From Bryobacterales bacterium (GTDB lineage Bacteria > Acidobacteriota > Terriglobia > Bryobacterales > UBA6623), in contig JAPPMG010000002.1 of the NCBI GenBank assembly GCA_028819215.1, forward strand, positions 62,001-126,000: a DNA stretch of 64,000 nt. Reading direction: 5' to 3'. How positions within the stretch are numbered: the first letter of the stretch is position 1; the number at the start of each line of letters is the position of its first letter. This document shows, piece by piece, positions 1 through 7,591 of this stretch. The position numbers and the translations under genes were made by a program. A model generated the notes under the pieces. The model was not told the origin of the DNA. It searched no databases and saw nothing but the letters and a program-made list of their open reading frames with translations.

Positions 1-51
1 CCTGGCCCAGTACGCCTTCAGGCGCATCACGATCTCTTGGAACGTCAGCAT
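1..51 (-). CDS. glyQ: Glycyl-tRNA synthetase alpha subunit, 5' end only
   Basis: Only the first 17 codons are inside the window. They read MLTFQEIVMRLKAYWAR, which fits the conserved GlyQ start (TFQ-I-L-L--YWA). GlyQ is the catalytic subunit of the alpha2beta2 glycyl-tRNA synthetase, which charges tRNA-Gly in the cytoplasm. The ATG is preceded by a GGAG ribosome binding site about 5 nt upstream on the minus strand. The rest of the gene, and probably glyS, lie to the left of the window. Confidence rests on a short match only. Confidence 0.62.
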   Translation of the reverse strand, partial: MLTFQEIVMRLKAYWAR

Positions 52-109
52 GGGAGCTCCACGCGCCTCAGAGGCAGAGGCTGGACCAACTCCGGGTCGG
101 AGTGCCGGG

Positions 110-126
110 CTCAAAATTTGAGAATA
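110..126 (-). promoter_or_regulatory. Palindrome and -10-like hexamer upstream of glyQ
   Basis: CTCAAA-A-TTTGAG is a perfect inverted repeat at 110-122, in an AT-rich island between glyQ and the gene to its right. Read on the minus strand it adjoins TATTCT (plus 121-126), a plausible -10 for glyQ, with only weak -35 matches. Either the promoter or an operator is inferred. The remainder of 52-302 shows nothing else recognisable. Confidence 0.25.
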
Positions 127-302
127 GCACTCGCTGGGATTTTGAAACCTCGGCTTGGACCGCCCCGATTACGGTATCCGGAACTAGCTCGGATCGCGTT
201 GGCCCGCTATCCGTGCCTTGGATCAAGGGCCGGAGGAGAACGTAACGGTTTCGCGGACCTTGCCCGGTTGGAGTGGTCGGGGCCTAGTCGCTGGCCGACC
301 GC

Positions 303-827
303 CTACTTGGCCGAGTATCCCAGCCGATTTCGCGAATCGAGGTCGCGCGTCAACGACTCGGGAACTACGCCGAGCGCAGCGGCCACGGCCGGACGTACCA
401 GCCTGTCCGTCGGATCCGTGTTCGGGAAGCCCAGCCGGTCGTTGACGTAGATTTCCCAGGCACCTTCGAGAACAGAGAATTCGGCCGGGAACTCCGGCTC
501 CGCCATAACGGCAGCATTGAATTCTCTGGCGCGCCGCAGCGCCTCGCGAAAGCGATCTTCCAACGATCCCTCCAAGCCGCGGCGAACACTCGTCAACAGG
601 CCCGGGCCGGGAGGGTTGAGATTTACGGAGAAGGTGTCCCGCTTACCGGCGATCAGGATTCCCGGCCCGCCGGGCATGTGGGCGTAGTCTGCCAAGTCCA
701 CCCAATCGGCCGGATGGTCGTCCGCCTTGCGCCAGCGGTCGAAGATCACCAAGAACTGGTCGAGATCGGGATCGGGCGGACAGTCAAGCAACAGCTTGAC
801 ATCAATCCTCTGCAAGTCGGGGTGCAT
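303..827 (-). CDS. Conserved hypothetical protein downstream of sulfite reductase
   Basis: A 174-residue soluble protein with no signal peptide or membrane segment and no family I recognise. It is acidic and rich in short charged helices. The N-terminal part carries repeated D/P pairs (CPPDPDLDQF). The ATG lies only 15 nt after the stop of the sulfite reductase gene on the same strand, so the two are very probably co-transcribed. A role connected with the reductase (for example maturation or electron delivery) is inferred from position alone. Confidence 0.6.
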   Translation of the reverse strand: MHPDLQRIDVKLLLDCPPDPDLDQFLVIFDRWRKADDHPADWVDLADYAHMPGGPGILIAGKRDTFSVNLNPPGPGLLTSVRRGLEGSLEDRFREALRRAREFNAAVMAEPEFPAEFSVLEGAWEIYVNDRLGFPNTDPTDRLVRPAVAAALGVVPESLTRDLDSRNRLGYSAK

Positions 828-842
828 GCGGTCGGCCAGGCC

Positions 843-2978
843 TTAGAAATCCGTCGCCTGAGAGTACACGCCCTGTGCGGCCTCGATGAACAGGGTCGCT
901 TCCTCAACGCGCAGCCGGGCCCGTTCCGAATCCTCGCTGGGACCCTCTTGCGCCGTGCGCAGGAAGTTGTCGGCAAACGGCTTATAGAAGCTGTCGGTGT
1001 CGCAGAAGTGCCTGCGAAATTCCTCAACTGTGTCGTAGCGGTCCGAGAGCCACAGCCCCTTCGTGAACAGTAGCGCGTCGGCGGCCTTCTTGCACGCCTC
1101 GAATGCCTTGGCCGACGCGTCGCCAAAGCGATCCCGCTCGAGATCTAGGGTGGACTCGAAGTGAATTCGGTCGGCGTCCTCAAGCAGGAACTCGGCTTGG
1201 TCGACAACCTCGCCGGCGCACTCGCCAACGCCGATCGAGCGCTTGTACTGCCATGGCTGGCGGATGTCGCGATAGAAGTCGGGCGACTCCTCGAACGTGG
1301 GCAGTTCCATGAACTCGGCCAGCTCTTGCTTGACGCGCGTCTTGCCGAGGCGGGCCACCACGTCGCTCAACGTCTCGTCGCCGCGCTTCTCGCGGTTGTA
1401 GAACTCCGTCACCCTGACGATAGCCTTGTCCACGTTTTGCGACGGTATCTTGCCGACCGCGAGGCCGTACGACTCGGCATTGTTGCGGGTCGAGCCGCCG
1501 AGCGTGACTTGGAACACTGGCGCGGTGTCGTTCTTCTTGCGCTGGACAGAGCCGAAGAACCCGATGTCGGCGATGTGGTGCTGGCCGCACGAATTGAAGC
1601 AACCGCTGATCTTGATCTTGAGATCGGAGCGATGCGCGATCGCGCTCATGCCATTGCCGAACTCCTTCCTCAGGTGAGCCGCCAAGCCCCGGGAAGCCGT
1701 GATACCGAGCTTGCAGGAATCGGTTCCCGGGCAGGCAACCACGTCCTTGAGCCGGCCCGCCCCGGTCTCGGCGAGGCCGATCTCGGCCAGATCGCCGAAC
1801 AAGCCCGGCAGGTCCTCGTTAGAAACCCACTGCAAGAGCAGGTTCTGGTCGACCGTGGTGCGCAAAGTGTCCTTGACATACTTCCGCGAGACATCTGCCA
1901 GCTGCCTCGCCTGCAGCGAGGTGATATCGCCGAGGGGCAAATAGATGTCCACCATCGAGTAGCCGTCTTGGAGCTGCGGATGCACGTTGAGTTCGAGCCA
2001 CTCGGCGAACTGAGGGGTCTGGCTGCCGGCCGCGTCGAGCCGCGAGGGGGGCTTCAGCGGTTGGTCGCAGAGCTGCTCCAGCGCCAGCTGGAGCTCGCTC
2101 TCCCACCGGGGATCGGCCGGCAGCCGCTCGCGCTCCTCTTCGACCAGCCGCTTGAATTCGTCGATCCCTTGCTTGGCGATCAAGAATTTCATGCGCGCCT
2201 TGGCACGGTTTTTCTTCTCTCCCAGCCTGGCAAACACGCGCGAGATCGCCTGCGCCAACGGCAGCATCTGGTCGGCCGGCATGAATTCGCTGTAGAGCTT
2301 TGCCTGGTGCGGCAGAGAGCCCAGTCCGCCACCGACGTAGACCTCGAATCCTTCAACCCCGTCGCGGATCCTCGCGACAGCGCCGATGTCGTGCATCCGG
2401 CCCAGACCGCAACCGTGTTCCGAGCACCCCGAGTAGGAGATCTTGAACTTGCGTCCGAAGTTCTGTGCATCCGAATGGCGCAGCATAAAGTACGCCATCG
2501 CGTGGGCATGCGGAGCGACGTCGAACGCCTCGTCGGTGCAAACGCCCGCGCACGGGCAGCAGGTCACGTTGCGGATAACGTTGCCACACGCCTCGCGTGT
2601 GGTGATGCCGACGGCTGCCAGCCGCCGCATCAGGTTCGGGGTGTCATCGATGTCGACGAAGTGGCACTGGAAGTCCTGGCGTGTCGTCACGTGCAGCACG
2701 CCAACGGCATATTCCTCGGCAATGTCCGCCAAAGCCACCAATTGGTCGGCGCTCATCCGCCCCATCGGGATCTTGATGCGCTGCATCTGGACCCTGTCTT
2801 GGCGCTGCCCGTAGACTCCGTGGCGCAAGCGGAATTCCGTGAAGATCTTCTCGTCAACCAAGCCGGCCTGGACCCGTCGCAACTCGGTCTCGAAAATGTC
2901 GATTTCTTCCCGAGCGGCAGTGGGCAAGTGCCCCCATTCGGCGCTGCTGTCCACGGGCTTCAGGTTAACTTCGGACAT
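843..2978 (-). CDS. Ferredoxin-type nitrite/sulfite reductase with extra C-terminal domain
   Basis: Siroheme/[4Fe-4S] reductase that performs a six-electron reduction of sulfite to sulfide or nitrite to ammonium in the cytoplasm. The 711 residues contain the usual duplicated ferredoxin-like/siroheme halves in roughly residues 1-570. The cluster cysteines are clear: CPGTDSC (C-x5-C), then SGCFNSCGQHH (C-x3-C). The first half keeps the degenerate equivalents (CCPCAGVC, SGCSEHGCGLG). Typical NirA/Sir proteins of this kind are about 550-600 residues. Here about 120 further residues follow, helical and charged, possibly a HEPN-like four-helix domain. Sulfite versus nitrite specificity cannot be decided by eye. 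A YeiH-type exporter and two sulfatases elsewhere in the window favour a sulfur role. It is followed closely by a hypothetical gene. Confidence 0.9.
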   Translation of the reverse strand: MSEVNLKPVDSSAEWGHLPTAAREEIDIFETELRRVQAGLVDEKIFTEFRLRHGVYGQRQDRVQMQRIKIPMGRMSADQLVALADIAEEYAVGVLHVTTRQDFQCHFVDIDDTPNLMRRLAAVGITTREACGNVIRNVTCCPCAGVCTDEAFDVAPHAHAMAYFMLRHSDAQNFGRKFKISYSGCSEHGCGLGRMHDIGAVARIRDGVEGFEVYVGGGLGSLPHQAKLYSEFMPADQMLPLAQAISRVFARLGEKKNRAKARMKFLIAKQGIDEFKRLVEEERERLPADPRWESELQLALEQLCDQPLKPPSRLDAAGSQTPQFAEWLELNVHPQLQDGYSMVDIYLPLGDITSLQARQLADVSRKYVKDTLRTTVDQNLLLQWVSNEDLPGLFGDLAEIGLAETGAGRLKDVVACPGTDSCKLGITASRGLAAHLRKEFGNGMSAIAHRSDLKIKISGCFNSCGQHHIADIGFFGSVQRKKNDTAPVFQVTLGGSTRNNAESYGLAVGKIPSQNVDKAIVRVTEFYNREKRGDETLSDVVARLGKTRVKQELAEFMELPTFEESPDFYRDIRQPWQYKRSIGVGECAGEVVDQAEFLLEDADRIHFESTLDLERDRFGDASAKAFEACKKAADALLFTKGLWLSDRYDTVEEFRRHFCDTDSFYKPFADNFLRTAQEGPSEDSERARLRVEEATLFIEAAQGVYSQATDF

Positions 2979-3285
2979 GCTGTGGACCCGCCAAAGGGGT
3001 GCAGGCGGCTGCGGACCCTGCCTCGGATAGATTGGGGCCGCCAGCCGCTAGTGTGATGTTACCACCACCGCCCGATTCGACTGCATCAGCGGCACCCGCG
3101 AGAAGATCCTGTCACGGGCAGGCGCGAGCACGAGCTCCAGTCCCGCCACAGATCGAACGAACCGGCCTCAGAAGTTGCCATACGTGCCAGCCGATCCGTT
3201 GGACCGGCACGTCCGGCGTCTTCTGCACGCGTTCCGCACCTTGGCAGAGTACAGTCGTGTACAGTATTGCCAAAGGCAGGCATTC
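2979..3285. other. Divergent intergenic region
   Basis: This 307-nt gap separates the divergent sulfite reductase and propeller genes. I see no RNA gene, riboswitch or mobile element here. It should hold both promoters. The only regular structure I can point to is the GTACAGT direct repeat at its right end. Confidence 0.5.
3249..3265 (+). repeat. Direct repeat GTACAGT with 10-bp period
   Basis: GTACAGT occurs at 3249-3255 and again at 3259-3265, exactly one helical turn apart and 20 nt before the ATG of the propeller gene. Each copy contains TACAGT, a usable -10 hexamer. Either two overlapping promoters or a tandem regulator site is possible. Confidence 0.35.
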
Positions 3286-4353
3286 ATGTTACGCACACTT
3301 CTGACAGCCCTATTCGCCACGTTGTTGCTGGTCACGTGGAACGCCGGTTTCGCGCCCGCGCCGACGGCGGCAGACAACCACCTCATCAGCGGACAAGGCG
3401 ACTACAAGTTCAAGGTTGTGTACAAGGGCAGCCACCTGCCGCAAGAGGCCCAGGCCGTGCTCGAGAAGGCCCACGGTGGATTCGCCATCGACCGGCGCGC
3501 CGGCAAGGGCGAGGTCTACTTCGCGCTCCCGGGCGCCGGCATCATCCAGATCAGCAGCGACCTGGGCGCGACCAAGATGCTGCCCACCGCAGCCGAAATG
3601 AAGCCGCACAACATGCACAACGCCACGATCTGGTACGACGCTGGCGGCGAGGCCCACCTGACGTTTCCCGGCAATGGAAACAGCACGGTCTACACGACCG
3701 ACTTGGGCGGACAGCTCGAGCACAAGCTAACCACCCCGAGCGGAGGCGAGGACCTTGGAACGCCCACCGCAACCGACTATTTCATGGGACGTGGGAACTT
3801 CGTACCGACCGACGTCGAGGAGCTCGACGGCCTGCTGTACGTCGCCACCGGCTACTCGCAATTGGACTACGTGATCACGGCCAAGGTGGAGAGCACCAGT
3901 CCGTTCAAGGTCTCTTGGTACGACCTCGCCTTCGGAGGCAAGGGGGCGGGGGCCGGACAGTTCGGCACTGGTCACGGCATCACCGTTCCGCCGGGGACGC
4001 GGCGCATCGATGTCGCCGACCGCCCGAACGCCGAGATCGATCGCTTCACGCGCCACGGCCAGTACATCTCCACTCTCAAGCTCCCGCTGGGATCGTTTCC
4101 CTGCGATGTCGACTATCTGGACAACCTCGGCGTGGTCGGTGCCCTGCACGGCGCGGACCGCCCGCAGGGTGCGCCGATCTATATCCTCGAAGATGACAGG
4201 TTGGTTTCGACCATCCTGCCCAAGGCCGAGTTAGGCCTCGAGAAGTTCCAGCATGTCCACAACGCGGTGCTGCACAAAGCCAATGGAAAGCTGTACGTCA
4301 TTGCGCAAGCTTGGAATCCGGGAGACTTCGCCATCTTCGAGCGCGTGATGTAG
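3286..4353 (+). CDS. Secreted NHL/six-bladed beta-propeller protein
   Basis: I chose the ATG at 3286 rather than the upstream in-frame ATG at 3175 because it gives a clean Sec signal (MLRTLLTALFATLLLV, cleavage after PTAA). The 355-residue product continues with repeated Trp/Tyr/Gly-Asp strands typical of a beta-propeller related to NHL-repeat or peptidylamidoglycolate-lyase-like proteins. Examples are the Asp-Val-Ala-Asp-Arg blade near IDVADRPNAEIDRF and the histidine-containing loops HNMHN, GTGHGI and QHVHNAV. These histidines could bind a metal or substrate, but no enzymatic role is provable. It is the first gene to the right of the divergent promoter region. Confidence 0.7.
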   Translation: MLRTLLTALFATLLLVTWNAGFAPAPTAADNHLISGQGDYKFKVVYKGSHLPQEAQAVLEKAHGGFAIDRRAGKGEVYFALPGAGIIQISSDLGATKMLPTAAEMKPHNMHNATIWYDAGGEAHLTFPGNGNSTVYTTDLGGQLEHKLTTPSGGEDLGTPTATDYFMGRGNFVPTDVEELDGLLYVATGYSQLDYVITAKVESTSPFKVSWYDLAFGGKGAGAGQFGTGHGITVPPGTRRIDVADRPNAEIDRFTRHGQYISTLKLPLGSFPCDVDYLDNLGVVGALHGADRPQGAPIYILEDDRLVSTILPKAELGLEKFQHVHNAVLHKANGKLYVIAQAWNPGDFAIFERVM

Positions 4354-4452
4354 CCATTGCGGGGACACGCTCGCTAACGGCGAAGACGCTCGCCGCTCAC
4401 CCGATGGCGGAGCGCCGCGGCGTGCGCCCTCCCGAGTCCCGCCCAGCGCCTC

Positions 4453-5622
4453 ATGACTGAATCGCTTGCACCATCGACCATCGAGGAGTTGCGCGCTGCC
4501 TTGCTCCGCTGCGCTGAAGAGCAGGCCAGCATAGAGACACGGGGCGCCTTCTCGAAGCGGAGTTTCGGCGGTCCGATACGGCAGGCCACCTACCGCCTGG
4601 AGACCTCCCGCCTCAACCGCCTCCTGGCTTACGAGCCTGCCGACCTCACGGTCAGTGTCGAAGCCGGCATGCGCTATGCGGACCTGAGCCAAGCGCTCGC
4701 AGAGAACAATCAGTTCCTGCCGCTCGACCCGCCGTTCGCCGAAGATGCGACGGTAGGCGGGATACTTGCAGCAAACTCCAGTGGCAGCCGACGTCGTCGG
4801 TTCGGCACCGCGCGGGATATGACGATCGGCATGCGCTTTGCAACGCTGGACGGCAAGGTCGTCAGCTCGGGCGGCATGGTGGTCAAAAACGTCACCGGAC
4901 TGGACATGGCCAAGTTGATGATCGGATCGTTCGGCACGCTCGCCGTCATCGCTTCGGCGAACTTCAAGGTGTTTCCCAAGCCCGAGAGTTTCGCTTCGTT
5001 CGTGTTCCGCGCGACATCGACGTCCCTGCTGGAGGTGCGCACGCAGATTCTGGCGGGCGTCCTGCAGCCTATCGCCATCGACTGGCTAGATGCCGGTGCC
5101 GCCGAAGCTGTCGGCCTGGGCGCCTCGCCGGCGCTGCTCGTCGAGGCTGCGGGAAGCCCTGCCGTGACGCGTCGGTTCAACGACGCCTTTGGCACGCTCG
5201 CAGCAACGCACGGCGCGAGCCTCGATGGCGCGCCAGAGGGGCTGTGGGAGCGCGTGCGCGAATGCGGCCCGAACTGGCTGAACACGCATCCAGACGGTGC
5301 GCTGGTGCGCTGTTCAACGGTTCAGGCCAGGCTGGCAGAGCTGTTGGATCTGGCCGGCCGCAGCGGCTGCGCCGCGGCGCTTCGCGCCGGCAACGCGACG
5401 GGGCTCCTGCTGGCTCCCGACGCCGAGACAGCTGGGCGTTCCATCGCCGAACTTCGGCAAGCGGGCTTTAGCGCTACCCTCGAGGCCGGCCCCGACTCAC
5501 TCAAGCAAAGCGTCGAGCAATGGAACGCGGGAGGCAGCGAGCTGCAGCTCATGCAGCGCATCAAGGCCGACTTCGATCCCCTGTCGCTGCTCAACCGGAG
5601 CCGATTGTACGATGTGATCTGA
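4453..5622 (+). CDS. glcE: Glycolate oxidase FAD-binding subunit GlcE
   Basis: A 389-residue FAD-linked oxidase of the vanillyl-alcohol-oxidase fold. The N-terminal half has the PP-loop/FAD-binding pattern (LTVSVEAGMRYADLSQAL, then a Gly-rich GGILAANSSGSRRRRFG). The middle strand motif (GGMVVKNVTGLDMAKLMIGS) is characteristic of GlcE, a subunit of the GlcDEF complex that oxidises glycolate to glyoxylate. GlcD and GlcF are not in this window, so this is a detached subunit or a stand-alone glycolate/D-lactate dehydrogenase. Glycerate-pathway enzymes at 52-55 kb could handle the glyoxylate. No ribosome binding site is evident before the ATG. Confidence 0.82.
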   Translation: MTESLAPSTIEELRAALLRCAEEQASIETRGAFSKRSFGGPIRQATYRLETSRLNRLLAYEPADLTVSVEAGMRYADLSQALAENNQFLPLDPPFAEDATVGGILAANSSGSRRRRFGTARDMTIGMRFATLDGKVVSSGGMVVKNVTGLDMAKLMIGSFGTLAVIASANFKVFPKPESFASFVFRATSTSLLEVRTQILAGVLQPIAIDWLDAGAAEAVGLGASPALLVEAAGSPAVTRRFNDAFGTLAATHGASLDGAPEGLWERVRECGPNWLNTHPDGALVRCSTVQARLAELLDLAGRSGCAAALRAGNATGLLLAPDAETAGRSIAELRQAGFSATLEAGPDSLKQSVEQWNAGGSELQLMQRIKADFDPLSLLNRSRLYDVI

Positions 5623-5642
5623 GCTTGTGGCGTTGCAATTGT

Positions 5643-5660
5643 GACACACTTGAGTGTGTC
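5643..5660. promoter_or_regulatory. Perfect 8-bp inverted repeat between glcE and lpxC
   Basis: GACACACT-TG-AGTGTGTC begins 21 nt after the glcE stop and lies 70 nt before the lpxC start. There is no T-tract after it, so it looks more like a dimeric regulator site than an intrinsic terminator. Its core ACTTGAGT is repeated in the promoter region of the TonB receptor at 56.7 kb. Confidence 0.4.
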
Positions 5661-5729
5661 CAAGTCGTTATTTAACAGACACTTGCAAATTCTCGCCGAA
5701 CCTGCTATCACGACATAGAGCTTCGGTTC

Positions 5730-6644
5730 GTGTTTCTCCCCGCCAACGGCAGCGCAGCTCGTTACGAGCACACGATCAAGCGTCCGGTGGACGCCAGCGG
5801 CGTCGGACTGCATTACGGAGTCGCCGTCAACCTCCGCCTTGCACCGGCGGCAGCGGGCCAGGGAGTGGTGTTCGTCCGCACCGATCTGGACGATTTCTCG
5901 ATCCGCGCAAGCTGGCGCCACGTTGCGAAGGTCAGCTTCGCAACCAGCCTCATGCGCCAAAGCGTGCTGCTGTCGACGACCGAGCATCTGCTGAGCAGCC
6001 TGCGGGCCCTAGGCGTGGACAACGTCCGCATCGAGATCGACCAACTGGAAGTTCCGATCCTAGACGGCAGCGCGCTTCCGTGGGCGGACTTGCTGCGCGA
6101 GGCTGGGATGCGCAAGCAGCGCAGGCACCGGCGTTACTTGCGCGTGATCCGGCCCGTCGAAGTGAGCGACGGGGAAAAGCGCATCTCCATCGAACCGGCC
6201 CAAGAGTTCCGGGTGGTCTGCGAGACTCGGTATCCCCACCCGCTGGTCGGCCCCCAAAGGATGGAGCTGACTGTCACTCCGCAGGCCTACCTAGAAGCCA
6301 TCGCACCAGCTCGGACCTTCGGCTTTGTGCAAGACCTGGACCAGCTGCGAGACCAAGGCTTGATTCGCGGCGCGTCGCTGGAAAACGCCGTCTGCTTCGG
6401 AACCGATTCCGTGCTGAACGAGGGAGGCCTGCGCTTTGCCGACGAACCGTGCCGGCACAAGCTGCTAGATCTGATCGGTGACCTTGCCCTGCTCGGCTAC
6501 CCGCTGCTGGGAAGAGTCGTCGCCTCCCGCGCCGGGCACGCGATGCACGTAGCGCTGGTGGATCGCATCATGCATGACCCAAGCTGCTACGAAATCGTGA
6601 CGCTGGATCAGTTGGAAGCGGCTGCTGGCGCGCCAGCAGCTTGA
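5730..6644 (+). CDS. lpxC: UDP-3-O-acyl-N-acetylglucosamine deacetylase LpxC
   Basis: Zinc deacetylase that performs the committed step of lipid A synthesis, in the cytoplasm. The 304 residues show the two-domain LpxC layout and the catalytic set: TTEHLLS (general base Glu and Zn His), ARTFGF (Thr of the active site), CRHKLLDLIGDLALLG (Zn His, Lys, Zn Asp) and GHAMHVAL (His near the C terminus). The start is GTG at 5730, with no clear ribosome binding site. The gene is outside the usual mur/fts cluster. Its last 37 nt overlap the 3' end of the convergent HEAT-repeat gene. It indicates a lipid A-bearing outer membrane. Confidence 0.93.
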   Translation: MFLPANGSAARYEHTIKRPVDASGVGLHYGVAVNLRLAPAAAGQGVVFVRTDLDDFSIRASWRHVAKVSFATSLMRQSVLLSTTEHLLSSLRALGVDNVRIEIDQLEVPILDGSALPWADLLREAGMRKQRRHRRYLRVIRPVEVSDGEKRISIEPAQEFRVVCETRYPHPLVGPQRMELTVTPQAYLEAIAPARTFGFVQDLDQLRDQGLIRGASLENAVCFGTDSVLNEGGLRFADEPCRHKLLDLIGDLALLGYPLLGRVVASRAGHAMHVALVDRIMHDPSCYEIVTLDQLEAAAGAPAA

Positions 6645-7489
6645 CCTCGCTCCACTTGGCGAATTCGCTCCAAGGTCTGCCGAGCCTGCTGGGCGACTTG
6701 CGGCCCCAGCTCTTCGCGGGGCCGCTGGTAAGGCTGGATCAAGCCGATGTCTTCGCCGGTGCCCACCATGTAGAGTCCCAGCAAGGCCTGCATGACATGC
6801 GTCATCTCCGGCCGCACCAGAGTGACTTCGTCCCCGCTGCTAACCCTGTCACCGTCCGCGTGCAACTGGCGGTCGACGATTCCGGGAACCGCGGCACGGA
6901 CATCCAAGGGCTCGCCATCGTCTTCCGGCTCGATCCGCACCAGCAAGGCCCCGGAGTCGAAGGCGTCGCCGGGTTTAAGGCGATTCCGCACGATACCGTC
7001 ATGCTCGCTGACAACCCGGTAGCTTTGCAGCATGCCGCGCATCTCGGCGCGACCGGCAGGGTCGCCGAACTTTGCCAGCGCGAGGGCGGCGTTACGGCGC
7101 ACCAGCGGATGCGGGTCGGCGACGAGGTCCAGCAACGCCGCGTGGAATTCATCGCTGGAAGGGTCGTCGCCCATGAGCCAGGCAACGGTCAGTCTCAACT
7201 CGGGCAACTCATGGCGGGACAGATCCAGCAGCAACGGATACCACTGCTTCACCGACCCGTCCCCCGCGCTCATGCGCCCGGAGATCTGGGCCATCGCATG
7301 CTGGGCCCGGCGGGGTCGCTCGCTGTCGGTGAGGTACTCCCGGACCTGTTCGTCGGAAAGGTCCTTGCCGAACCACGTGTCCATCCAGAACCAGAATGGA
7401 ATCACGACGCTGGCGATCGCCAGTGCGGTCGCGAACAACGTCGCCTTGCGCGATGCGAAGCCGGAGCCGGCCTGTTGGTCGCCGTCCAT
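6608..7489 (-). CDS. Membrane-anchored HEAT-repeat protein with biotinyl/lipoyl-like C-terminal module
   Basis: The ATG at 7489 is preferred to the far-upstream in-frame start because a single membrane segment (LFATALAIASVVIPFWFWM) follows immediately. GAAGG lies just before it. The 293-residue protein then has HEAT/PBS-lyase-like helices with the LRLTVAWLMGDD and PLVRRNAALALAKFGD repeats at about residues 85-150. After these come Gly-Asp-rich strands resembling a barrel-sandwich (biotinyl/lipoyl) fold, without a modifiable lysine at the turn. The C-terminal tail is a Gln/Arg helix. Function unknown. A periplasmic scaffold or an adaptor is possible. The gene is convergent with lpxC and overlaps it by 37 nt. 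Confidence 0.62.
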   Translation of the reverse strand: MDGDQQAGSGFASRKATLFATALAIASVVIPFWFWMDTWFGKDLSDEQVREYLTDSERPRRAQHAMAQISGRMSAGDGSVKQWYPLLLDLSRHELPELRLTVAWLMGDDPSSDEFHAALLDLVADPHPLVRRNAALALAKFGDPAGRAEMRGMLQSYRVVSEHDGIVRNRLKPGDAFDSGALLVRIEPEDDGEPLDVRAAVPGIVDRQLHADGDRVSSGDEVTLVRPEMTHVMQALLGLYMVGTGEDIGLIQPYQRPREELGPQVAQQARQTLERIRQVERGQAAGAPAAASN

Positions 7490-7571
7490 GCCTTCATTGT
7501 CGTATGGGCAGCCCGGGATTCCGCGGGCGCCGGACAGGCATTGCTCGGTACGCGCTGTAGATGCCGACGGT

Positions 7572-7589
7572 GTGCGAGAATCTTCGCAC
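7572..7589. repeat. Inverted repeat just upstream of the Gfo/Idh/MocA start
   Basis: GTGCGA-GAATCT-TCGCAC is a perfect 6-bp inverted repeat ending 2 nt before the ATG at 7592. The gene has no ribosome binding site. The repeat could be an operator over the transcription start or a hairpin sequestering the start region. Confidence 0.3.
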
Positions 7590-7591
7590 GC

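Noticed and set aside
37..450. Open frame of 137 codons at the left edge
   Set aside because: Low-complexity Arg/Ser/Gly composition, no ribosome binding site, and it overlaps both the glyQ promoter region and the conserved-looking minus-strand gene.
1161..3056. Long open frame of 631 codons on the plus strand opposite the sulfite reductase
   Set aside because: It is the antisense shadow of a high-GC gene: composition is Arg/Leu/Ala/Val-biased, no motif is recognisable, and the minus-strand protein has clear catalytic cysteines.
5643..5660. Intrinsic terminator for glcE
   Set aside because: The stem is perfect but AT/GC-mixed with a 2-nt loop and is followed by CAAGTCG rather than a T-run, so it was listed as a regulatory palindrome.
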